Source of the DNA: Circinella minor
Lineage: Eukaryota > Mucoromycota > Mucoromycetes > Mucorales > Lichtheimiaceae
Direction of reading: 5' to 3'
Assembly (NCBI GenBank): GCA_016758965.1
Contig: JAEPRB010000536.1
Coordinates: forward strand, 1-14,497
Length of the DNA: 14,497 nt
Shown here piece after piece: positions 1 through 8,904 of the stretch. How positions within the stretch are numbered: position 1 is the stretch's first letter; each line of letters starts with the position of its first letter. Position numbers and translations under genes: made by a program. A model generated the notes under the pieces. It was not told where the DNA came from. It ran no database searches and worked only from the letters and a program-made list of their open reading frames with translations.

Positions 1-107
1 TGTTGTTGCTGTTGTACTACAACAGACCCTGTTGAATGATGTGGAGGTGGAGGAAGTCTTCGTCGATCTTTTTTTATATTACCCAAACCCCAATAAAATG
101 AACGTAA
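1..107 (-). other. Minus-strand coding-like segment at the window edge (Arg/Pro/Gln-rich)
   Basis: Read leftwards on the minus strand, 107 to 1 is free of stops. It includes DRRRLPPPPHHSTG followed by a Val/Gln run encoded by CAA/CAG. By hand count over positions ~1-72, about 60% of first and second codon bases are G/C against about 8% of third bases, the same signature as the kinase exons. No ATG is present. A possible acceptor AG lies at 68-69 (minus strand). On the plus strand the same bases contain a stop (37-39) or give poly-Cys/Val, which is unlikely. The segment could be an exon of a divergent neighbour, or part of the kinase linker in inverted orientation (rearrangement or assembly error). 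Confidence 0.4.
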
Positions 108-124
108 TTAATAACTAAATAAAG

Positions 125-915
125 ACATTGGTCAACAACAACAACCAAAGTCACCTATTTCACCTTCTTCACGTTCTCCTGGTGTAAGTTTAATATATAT
201 ATATTAAGGATTTAAAAATTTATTAATCTAATAATAATAATAATATATATATATATATATTTATATATTTATATAGGGTTATCGAAGTCATCGTGATCCT
301 CCTTCTATTTCTAAACAATCATCATCTAATAAACCATCTTATCCACGACCTGAACCAAGTAAATCTTATGGTACATCCCATCATCATCATCAACAACAAC
401 AACAACAACCATATCATTCCTCTTCTTCTTCTCAACGTACACCTGTTCGTACAAGTAGTGCAACAACCTATGATGATTCAAGAATGATGTATGAACGTGA
501 AAAAGAACGTATGATGCGTGAACGTGAAAGAGAAAGAGAATTACGTGCAAGAGAAAGAGAAAAACAATTAATGAGAGAACGTGAAAAAGAAAAAGAAAAA
601 GAACGTATGTTACGTGAACGTGAAAAAGCAGCAGCTCAAGTATCTAAACCTAAAAAGAAGGTTGAACAACGTATTAGTACAATGACAGAAGCTCAAATTA
701 TGGAAAAATTGCGTACGTGTTTTTTTTTGGGATGGATGAATGTGGGATCCGGATAAATTCCCCGAGGGGGGGGGATATATTATTTGTTTGTTTATATTTA
801 TTGTATTGTATTGTGTTTTTTATTTTATTTTGACAGGCTCGGTTGTCACACGAGGTGATCCGAATGAAATGTATAAACGCATTAAACGTGTTGGTCAGGG
901 GTAAAAGTTTCAACT

Positions 916-961
<46 letters not shown>

Positions 962-2078
962 ATAAATATCCAGAAATAGTTTATAAAACATAAAACCTCT
1001 TTAATAACTCATTGTTTTTCTATTTATTTATTTATATAGTGCATCGGGTTCTGTTTATGTAGCTGCATCCCTTGCAACAAATCAAAAAGTAGCTATTAAA
1101 CAAATGGATTTAGCTCATCAACCACGTAAAGAATTGATTGTCAATGAAATTTTAGTCATGAAAGAATCTCATCATCGTAATATTGTTAACTTTTTGGATT
1201 CTTTTCTTGTCAAGAATATGGAATTATGGGTTATTATGGAATATATGGAAGGAGGTGCATTAACGGATGTCATTGATAATAATACTATGACTGAACAACA
1301 AATTGCTACTGTTTGTCTTGAGGTAAAAAAAAAAAAAAAGAAAGAAAGGAGTTGCTATGGTGACCGATATTTGGGAGAAGAGGGACTATAAGTGATATTA
1401 AAAGGGTTGGGAAAAACAAAAACTAATTTACATATACATCCATATATATATATATATATATATATAGACAACTGCTGGTCTTCATCATTTACATTCACGT
1501 AATATCATTCATCGTGATATTAAATCAGATAATATTTTATTGAACGCTTATGGTCATGTTAAAATTAGTGATTTTGGTTTTTGTGCTAAACTTACCGATC
1601 AAAAGACAAAACGTGCTACCATGGTGGGTACACCTTATTGGGTATGTATATAAAAAATTCATTATAAACTTCAAATGAAAAAGGAGAGGGGATATTTAAA
1701 GCAACAATAATAATAATAATAATAATAATAATTATAAATTAGATGGCACCTGAAGTTGTAAAACAAAAAGAATATGGTGAAAAAGTAGATATTTGGTCAC
1801 TAGGTATTATGGCTATTGAAATGATTGAAAATGAACCTCCTTATTTGGATGAAGAACCTCTGAAAGCATTATATTTAATTGCTACGAATGGTACACCTAC
1901 TTTAAAAGCACCTGAAAAATTATCTCGTGAACTTAAAGGCTTTTTAGCTGTATGTCTTTGTGTGGATGTTCGTTCCCGTGCTACTGGAGCAGAACTTTTA
2001 GATCATGAATTCTTAAAGAAGGCTGGTCCTCTTGAAATTTTGGCTCCTTTACTCAAGTTCAAATCAAAAGGCCATTAA
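125..2078 (+). CDS. CLA4: Cla4-type p21-activated (PAK/Ste20 group) Ser/Thr kinase, 5'-truncated by window edge
   Basis: Six exons are visible: 125-183 (left border tentative), 277-712, 837-900, 1040-1322, 1468-1641 and 1743-2078 (TAA). All junction phases agree, giving about 449 residues. The N-terminal part is Ser/Pro/Gln/His-rich. Next comes a long Arg/Glu/Lys stretch (484-640), then a full kinase domain: glycine loop GQGASG across the 900/1040 junction, VAIK lysine codon 1098-1100, HRD with catalytic Asp at 1516-1518, DFG from 1570, activation-loop Thr in [11 protein letters not shown] (1618-1620), and MAPEVVKQ from 1743. The phrases [24 protein letters not shown] and [11 protein letters not shown] match fungal Cla4/PAK better than Ste20. 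Family knowledge: these kinases are activated by Cdc42/Rac GTPases through an N-terminal CRIB (and PH in Cla4) and control polarity, septation and morphogenesis. Neither domain is visible here, so they should lie upstream. All catalytic motifs are intact. Confidence 0.95.
184..276 (+). other. Kinase-gene intron with TA/TAA microsatellites
   Basis: The donor is GTAAGT and the acceptor ATATAG. The 93-nt body is almost entirely (TA)n and (TAA)n. It joins SRSPG to GYRSHRD in phase 0. Confidence 0.85.
713..836 (+). other. Kinase-gene intron
   Basis: The donor is GTACGT and the acceptor TGACAG, length 124 nt, phase 1: C|GC makes the Arg just before SVVTRGDP, the conserved lead-in to PAK kinase domains. 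A G-run lies at about 764-774. Confidence 0.9.
901..1039 (+). other. Kinase-gene intron with a 42-base T tract
   Basis: The donor is GTAAAA and the acceptor TATATAG, length 139 nt. It splits the glycine-loop Gly codon (GG|T). An uninterrupted T run occupies 919-960, close to the 5' end, not just before the acceptor. Confidence 0.9.
1323..1467 (+). other. Kinase-gene intron with A run and (TA)n
   Basis: The donor is GTAAAA followed by a long A run. The acceptor is TATATAG after a (TA)n tract at 1443-1466. Phase 0, between CLE and TTAGLHHLH of the kinase domain. Confidence 0.9.
1642..1742 (+). other. Kinase-gene intron with (TAA)n
   Basis: The donor is GTATGT and the acceptor AATTAG, length 101 nt, phase 0. 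It separates GTPYW from MAPEVV in the activation segment. A (TAA)n microsatellite lies at about 1708-1733. Confidence 0.9.
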
Positions 2079-3186
2079 TTTGTTATATTAAAGAAAAAAC
2101 ACTATCTTTTTGTTTTAAAAAAAAAGAAAACCATATCTTTCCCTCCATCTCTTCCACCTTTTATATATATATATATATAAAACATACGTACACATATATC
2201 TTCTTCTCACTCCTCCTCTTCTTTTTTAACATTATTACTATTTGTATTTGGACAAACTTTCTTTTATTATTATTATTATTATTTATATTCTTTCTTTCTT
2301 TCTTTAAAAAAAATATTATTTATTTTTTTTTTTGTTACAATATATAAGTTAATCAATTTGTTTTTTTTTTTTTTTTATTGTATACAAATCTACATTATAA
2401 ATACAAATATATATTATTTTAGGGTTTATTTTATAACTTGTCCGGCTAAACGCTTACTTTGCATATATGTTTTTATATAAATCAAAATTTCCTGCATGAA
2501 GTGGCAAAAAAAAAAAACCATTTAAGCGAATGACGCCTTTCTTTTTTAAAGACGAACATTTATTTACCCTGTCAAAAAAAAACCCCCCTTTGAATTTCTC
2601 CTACGTACCACTTCCCCTCATTTTTCTCTCTCTCTCTCTTGTTGTTCGGAACATCCTAATATACATTTAACATATACATGCATTGAAAAAAAAAACAAGA
2701 GTGTGCCTTTTTTTTTTTGTCTTCTTTTTTTTTAAAAAAAAAAAAAAAAAAACCCCAACAACGATCTCTCTCTCTTTCCTCTCTTTCCTCACCTTTTTTT
2801 TATATCTCTTCTTTTTTTTTTTTTTTACTTTTCAAAAAAAAAAATCTCGAATTCCCTTACTCATAAACGTTTTTTAAAAAAAAAAGAAGGTTTTTTTTTT
2901 TTTTTTTTTTCTACGTTCCCTTTCCATCTTCTTTAAACTCACATTTTTATTATTCTTTTCTTTTTTTTTGGGGGTTGAATGCCTTTAAATACTTTTCGTG
3001 TGTATTTTTAAGAAAAAAAAAAAAAAAAAAAAAAAAAAAACTTATTACTTTAATTATTATGCCTGGTAAAAATTTATGACATACAGTTTTTTTTTTAATC
3101 ACAATAGAAAACAATTAAATATATATATATATATCTATCTAAACAAAATCAAATGAAATATTATATATATATATATATATACGTAA
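2079..3186. other. Intergenic DNA between kinase and Myb-like gene: homopolymers and CT tracts
   Basis: No coding signal is visible. The stretch holds the kinase 3' flank and the Myb-like gene's presumed promoter. It contains many A and T runs (the longest is A28 at 3013-3040), (TA)n at about 2162-2178, 3120-3134 and 3163-3180, and pyrimidine-rich tracts at about 2620-2640 and 2765-2820, of a type often found in fungal promoters. A TATAAATA lies at 2396-2403, but it is too far upstream and too common in this AT-rich DNA to assign. Confidence 0.7.
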
Positions 3187-3732
3187 ATGTATAAAGGGGT
3201 TATGGATGTAAACTATTTATTATGTCATGATAGTGACAAAAATGAAGAGAATAAACAAGAACCAGTAGAACAACAACAACAACAACAAGAAAACCCATTA
3301 CTTTTTCATTCTGACTCTTCTTCTTCATCCATGACACCCAATTCTGATTTAATTTTTTCATTACCTTTACCTCCTCAAATAAGTCGTAGTAGTGAAAGTT
3401 TTATTCCACGATCTTCATTTCAACAACCCATGACAACAAGAAAAAGACGACGTACAACAAGTGAGACAGCAACAAATTCAATGTATTGTGTTCCTATGGA
3501 TACGTGTCGCTATTATTATTCGCGACAACATCAACCCATAATAAATCATCATCAAACCAGAATACCATGGACACCTTTTGAAGATACATTATTAAAACGT
3601 GGCTATAATGAAGGATTATCATGGGCCATGATTTCATCTACTTATTTACCACATCGTTCACGTGGTTGTTGTTGGGGTCGATATAAAACTTTACAAATGA
3701 AATTACAACGTCAACAAAAAAATCAAAAATAA
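3187..3732 (+). CDS. Small Myb/SANT-like (homeodomain-like fold) putative DNA-binding protein
   Basis: This is an intronless frame of 181 codons with A/T-ending codons. In order it has an acidic start, six Gln (residues 29-34), a Ser run (44-48), a basic nuclear-localisation-like patch RKRRR (85-89), and a C-terminal single Myb-type repeat (about 124-172). That repeat reads RIPWTPFEDTLLKRG, then LSWAMIS, then CCWGRYKTLQ. The three tryptophans W128, W146 and W163 are 18 and 17 residues apart, as expected for the hydrophobic core of a Myb helix-turn-helix repeat. Family knowledge: such domains bind DNA or chromatin proteins, and a single repeat often needs a partner or dimer. The start ATG has A at -3; an in-frame ATG 18 bases downstream is the alternative. 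The exact family and targets are not recognisable. Confidence 0.8.
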   Translation: MYKGVMDVNYLLCHDSDKNEENKQEPVEQQQQQQENPLLFHSDSSSSSMTPNSDLIFSLPLPPQISRSSESFIPRSSFQQPMTTRKRRRTTSETATNSMYCVPMDTCRYYYSRQHQPIINHHQTRIPWTPFEDTLLKRGYNEGLSWAMISSTYLPHRSRGCCWGRYKTLQMKLQRQQKNQK

Positions 3733-5670
3733 TAATTACCCCGTTAAAAAAAAAAAAACACTTACACACTCCTTTCAACTTTTTTTTTTATTACCATTTT
3801 CCGATATTTTACCCTTTTATGGAATATCTTTTTGTTTTTATGCAAAGCAGCAGCAGCAGCAGCAGCAGCAAACACCGAATTTATTTTATATACCTTTTTA
3901 TGTCCCCCTTCCTTTCCCCACCACCCCCAATTTACTTTTTTTATTTTTTCTTTATTCAGCTCAGGATTTTTTATATGAATTTTTTTTTTAGCCAGCTTTT
4001 TTTTTTTAAAAAAACAAATTTTTTAGGGGAAAAATAATAATAATAATAATAATATGAAACAATGTGGCCTTCTACTACTACTACTTTTTTTTTTTTTTTT
4101 TTTTGAAATTTTTTTGACATGATACATAATATCATACATATAAAAAATTTAAGAAAAAAAAAATGATGAGAAAATGGGGGATTTTAAAGATAAAATAGTT
4201 GATGTAATGCTTTTCGTGAATAGGGTTATTTTTTTTTTTCCATTTATATAAAAAAAAAAAAGGTCTACCCACAATTTAATTTTGGGAAATGATCAGACAT
4301 TTTTGTAGAAATGTCAAATAAATTTTTTGAAAAAGTTCATGTTATGAATGTTTTTTTTTTTTCTTAATAATATAATCTGATAGTAAAGAAGGCACCTTTT
4401 TAACATATAGAAAACCTTAAATTAAAAAAAAAATTCTATAATACTATATAAATGTATTCCGATATGTACCTTTTTTTTTTATTTCGGCTTTTAATCATTC
4501 ATTATTTATGTAGTTTCTATGTATAAACATGCATCTCTTTGTATATGTACTATCAAAACTACTACTTAAATGTAACATGAGGCGTAAATTAATCTTAGTT
4601 ATCCTCTTTTTTTCTCTTACGTATAAAATACGCAATAATTTCAAGGGTACAGTCTAGAAAGTATTATTGTGACTCATTTATTCATTCATTACTGTTATTA
4701 TTATTATTATTGTTGTTAATAGATAGCATTTTGTTATTATTAATTGTTTGTATATACACCACGTGATTAACGCAGGTTATAATGCTGTGGTATAAGAAAT
4801 TATTATTATATATATCATTATTCTGTATAATAGCACGTTTATTATACCTATCGTATGAAAAAAAAAAAGGGAACCCCTTCTCCCCCACCCCATTCATATG
4901 TTTTGGTTGTTTTTAAAATTTTCACACACATCCTTAGTAATCATTTTGTGTGGGGAATTATTATTATTATTATTTTTAAACAGTAAGTGTTGTCAACTCA
5001 CCCACAAATGGATTTTCTTATTTTTTATAATTTTATAATACAAGTATATATATATATATATATACATCAAAGTTTTATCCTATAAAAAAATAATTACATT
5101 TGTACTATAATATAATATAATATTATTTGTTTTTGTTTTTTTTTTTTCTAAACCCACAATTTATAATAATAAATAAATTCTTATTTTGGATAACAAGATA
5201 CTATATATATATATATATTTATATATTTATATAAAAATAAAAATAAAAAACATAAAACATAAATGTACTTTTGTGCATTACATAGTATAAACGTAGATTT
5301 TTTTTTTTTTTATCTTTTATGTTTTTATGCCGATGCATGTCGGATACTATTTTTGGATATAATAAATAATAGATTGTGATCATAGTAATAAGTAAGAATA
5401 ATGGTGGCATATCACCCAATTTATTTATCTTGCTGTAATATTTATAATCTGAATGTCTCATAATAAATACGCACCTTTTTTAAATTTATATGATTACCAT
5501 AACAACGTTATACGTAATACATTATTATTCGGCAATATAATATAATATAATATCTACTACACTCTCCCTTCCCGCTCCTTCTTTCCAAAGTAAATAAAGT
5601 TTCGGAGACCTTTGCATTACATATATATGTAAATCATCTCAAGACGCACTATAAGTTCAATAATGATGAC
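3733..5670. other. Gene-free AT-rich stretch with microsatellites
   Basis: I see no supported gene. Contents: a (CAG)n tract at about 3847-3870; (TAA)n near 4035-4053; CTA repeats near 4071-4084; a perfect hairpin with 7-base arms GACATTT/AAATGTC at 4296-4315; (TA)n near 5043-5064 and 5203-5218; and many T and A runs. The longest frames here are low-complexity Phe/Lys/Tyr/Asn strings produced by base composition. Confidence 0.6.
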
Positions 5671-5692
5671 TTTTTTTTTTTTTTTTTTTTTT

Positions 5693-5723
<31 letters not shown>
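5671..5723. repeat. Symmetric T25-GTT-A25 foldback
   Basis: Twenty-five T (5671-5695), then GTT, then twenty-five A (5699-5723). The arms are perfectly complementary, so the 53 bases can form one long hairpin or cruciform with a three-base loop. Exact homopolymer lengths should be treated with caution because sequencing handles them poorly. Confidence 0.85.
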
Positions 5724-7754
5724 GATAATATACTGTAGTGGCTAAATTTGGTGTATGAGAAAGTCTGTATTTTTATAGTATAATAGAATGTTTTTATGTT
5801 AATCTGATATGTTCTACGTACGTATGTCTTTTATAATAATAATAAAAAACGGCATGGTGAACAAAAGATAATATTACTACACATTCACTTTCTTTATTTA
5901 CTATAAGATCAAGTCCACCAATAGGAGGATATTTATCTATAGACCTTGTATAACTATAATGCAGAATCTCAATCCATACCAGAATAAAAAAAGTGATAAA
6001 TCAGACTCTTTTTTTTTCTTTTTACCAGATATATTTACCATGGGTAAATTAATAAAAAAAATTAGGTGACATACTTACAAAAAGATACATGAGTATAATT
6101 ATTAGAGAAGAAGCACAAAGATGCTGTTGATATGATAAGCTAAATTGTGTTCTATATTTATTGAAATTATAAAATAAAATTATAAATAACAAAATTTATA
6201 TTTCAACAATTTACATGTCAATGACGAGAAAAAGTAATAGTAATTGCCATATTCGTGGGTTCTTCTATTCTGATTATCATTATTAATTAGGTGATTATGG
6301 TACTGTTCAACCGAATAATAATATCAATAATCACCACTTAATGAAGGCAAATATGAAAACACTTTAAATTTTGTTGTTATGGTTATTATTATAATTATTG
6401 CTTCTATGACTCTTTAACGCTCATTTTAAAACTAATATTGAACAATGTAGACGAAAAGCAGATGATGTCACTTTTTAATGACCACACCCATTCGTCGTCT
6501 TATAATAGTTGCATCAAAAAACGTATTGTTGATTTTGTAAGTGGATAATATGTCCCCTGATAAAAAAAAATGAGTATTCTATTCAAGATTTTTACTCTAT
6601 GTATAGTATTTTTATCAGGTAAAAAAAAAAAAAAAAAAACGTTGCTATGCATATAATATTTTATTATTCGTATTCTAATAATATTAATAATACATTTATT
6701 TCAAATACAATAGTCTTGAATAATGATCATCTATTAATTAGTAGAATTTTTTTTTTTTTTGGAAAATACACTGTACGTATCTAAATATAATCGATATAAA
6801 GAGTTATAAAAAATAGATTGAAACCGATATAAATGGAGTGCTTTAGTAACTGTTAAAATTATAACTAATCACTGAGTTTTTTTTTTCGGTTCCACCCTAC
6901 GTAAAAAAAAAAAAAAAGGGTTGAACCAAGATCAACCAAAGAAATATTGGTGTAACTTTTAAAATTTGGTAGGAAAAGCAGAGTAAGTGAAGCAAAAAGA
7001 TGAAGGTGACAACTTTTATTTTTGTTACATCTTTAACATTTTATTATTATATATTATACTTGGAGTGTAATTATAAATGTTTATTTAATTTACATACAGA
7101 GAGTTGAGATTACCTAGTATAATATAGTATGCTTTTGAGGTGTCCGTAGCAATTCCCATTATTAGTAGTTGGAAGATTCCATTAATTTATTATTATTATT
7201 ATTTTCTACTTCACTATTATTTATTGATAATTCATCAACATTTTATTCTCTATTATAATTCTTATCATCTAATATTATATTATTATTGTTATATTTATTT
7301 CTTTTACTTTCTCTTCTTCTTGTTATTTCATAATATTCCTGATATTCTTCTTGTTAACCATTTTCATTATTATTTATAATATGTGATATTTCAAAAAAAA
7401 AAAAATTAATTTGTTTATTTTCCTTATCATATAGAATATTAATTGTTTTCAATTATTAATTGTTTTCTTTTATTTTTAATGTAAACTGTTTATATGTCTC
7501 TTCCATTTTGATATTATCTTTTATTGTTTTCAATTAGATAAAAATCAAAAATAGTATCGGTCTTTAAACATTACCCATTTTTCGCTTACAAAATAATGAT
7601 TCGCAGTTTTTAAAGATAGTTAATTGCTTATTATATTCTATCCCATAAGTCACAAAAGATAGAAATTTTAGGGGATTATAAGTGGATCGTTCCGGAATAA
7701 AAAAGTGACATGCAAATCAGTAAAAGAAAAATCCGTACAAGAGAAAAATCGGTG
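5724..7754. other. Gene-free AT-rich stretch
   Basis: No gene is supported. Stop-free stretches occur (for example about 6360-6548, plus strand) but have no start codon and no codon-position bias. An inverted repeat with 11-base arms CCTGATAAAAA (6556-6566) and TTTTTATCAGG (6609-6619) is present. 7140-7379 is a Tyr/Phe/Leu-coding low-complexity frame without coding character. Confidence 0.55.
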
Positions 7755-7904
7755 GGTCCAGTAATTAAGATTTGTAAAATCTTGGTTAGTGCGCGCGGAA
7801 AGTTTCAGTGATTAAGATTTGTACCTCCTGCCCGGGGGGGTCCAGGTGCAGATCTTGGTTAGTGCGCCCGGTATTTTCTCCTGTGCTACACAGTTCGCTG
7901 TGTA
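7755..7904. repeat. GC-rich duplicated hairpin cluster
   Basis: Two imperfect direct copies lie here, about 7755-7798 and 7802-7871. Both carry CAGT(A/G)ATTAAGATTTGTA and end in ATCTTGGTTAGTGCGC. Copy 1 closes into a perfect hairpin AAGATTT-GTA-AAATCTT (7767-7783). In copy 2 the same stem (one mismatch) encloses a GC-rich insert of about 27 bases with a run of seven G. A third hairpin follows at 7887-7904: seven-base arms TACACAG/CTGTGTA around a TTCG loop. The GC content stands out sharply from the flanks. It may be a small non-autonomous mobile element, a tRNA-derived fragment or a structured RNA. No tRNA could be completed and no terminal inverted repeats or target duplications were recognised. 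Confidence 0.6.
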
Positions 7905-8298
7905 AGATAAGCAGTTCTTTTACACTTTTTTTTTTATGGTTTTTTTTTTCACAATAACAACAACGACAGATGTTCATTATTCCATCCCTCCTATTTAAAA
8001 AATAAAAATTCGAATATTTCTTTTTCCTTATGACATTGAAAACGATGGCAAATGGTAAAGAACTTTAGCTTGTCAATGGTACCATAACCGATTGTTTATA
8101 TAAGAATTAATGTTTATATACAGTTTATAATAAGATACTGTTATTAAAACTCTTTTTTTTTTTTGTTACAACATAGCTTTGTTGTATTTTCTGGTATAGT
8201 AGATGAACTAATTTCATATTTTGACATCACCTTTCCGTATATTATTCAGCTACATCAGCTGACTAAAAATTAATAGCTAGCTAATCTTACAATTTTTA

Positions 8299-8769
8299 AC
8301 TTGATATTTTTATGTTACCTTCATCAGATAAAAATGAAATATTTACTACATCAACTATTTCTTGAATACGATCCAGGTCCATCAAGCAAGCTGGTCGTAC
8401 ATAATAATTATTTTTGAATTGTTTTGCTTTTGTATTCGATGACATTGTTTCCAAATGGCCAGAATATTTATATTTCTATAACTTATTTAAAGAAATCAAA
8501 GCAGGAAGTTAAGCTCTTTTTATATTACTTGGAGCTTTTTATATCCATGCTATGCAACGCAAAAGCGCCTGATATAAAAAGTACATAATAGCTTCATTGA
8601 AAACCAATGTGAATGCCTTTTCTTTTACTACGTAATTTTCAAATGTTGCATATAAATAACTTTTGGTATATGATTATAGCCAACAAAATACAGGGACTAA
8701 TTTGGTTGGGCGTTTCTCTGAGATACGTTAAAATACATAATAAGCAACAACGAAGTTCTTGGTGGACAT
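8299..8769 (-). pseudogene. Possible decayed coding remnant, unknown family
   Basis: One minus-strand frame runs from an ATG at 8769 to a TAA at 8299-8301, interrupted by about five stops, mostly TAA. Its last part (from the ATG at 8445, 49 codons) is open and protein-like, including VRPACLMDLDRIQEIVDVVN. By hand count, first and second codon bases are about 34-36% G/C against about 15-23% for third bases, a weak coding signature. A GTAACA donor-like site lies at the 3' end. The plus-strand frame over part of the same interval (8613-8891) is also open but contains a long Phe run. This is suggestive only; the family is not recognised, and a dead transposon or gene fragment is the best guess. 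Confidence 0.3.
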
Positions 8770-8904
8770 TCTTTTTTTTTTTTACTATTCTCGGGAATAA
8801 GGGAAAACGAAAATTTTATGGGAGTATGCAGAAAAGTCGTTTCCAAGTTACAGTACATCAATCTTATTATAAATTCTGTTTATTTTTATAGTTACGCTCA
8901 AAAA

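Noticed and set aside
326..550. 74-codon minus-strand frame inside the kinase linker exon
   Set aside because: Antisense of His/Gln and Arg/Glu codons; the plus-strand exon has correct splice phases and codon bias.
698..991. 97-codon minus-strand frame
   Set aside because: It overlaps a kinase exon and two introns and contains a Lys run from the T42 tract; a shadow frame.
3845..3870. Poly-Gln/Ser coding tract from (CAG)n
   Set aside because: It lies in a short low-complexity frame after the Myb-like stop; a microsatellite in non-coding DNA.
6357..6548. Stop-free 63-codon plus-strand run ending at a GTAAGT-like donor
   Set aside because: No ATG near its start and no codon-position bias; about a dozen runs of this length are expected by chance in DNA this AT-rich.
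7755..7904. tRNA gene or tRNA-derived SINE in the GC-rich cluster
   Set aside because: TTGGTTAGTGCGC resembles a D-arm, but no B box, anticodon stem or acceptor pairing could be completed.
8613..8891. 92-codon plus-strand frame
   Set aside because: It contains a Phe run from a T tract, has no recognisable domain or promoter, and competes with the opposite-strand remnant; treated as chance.
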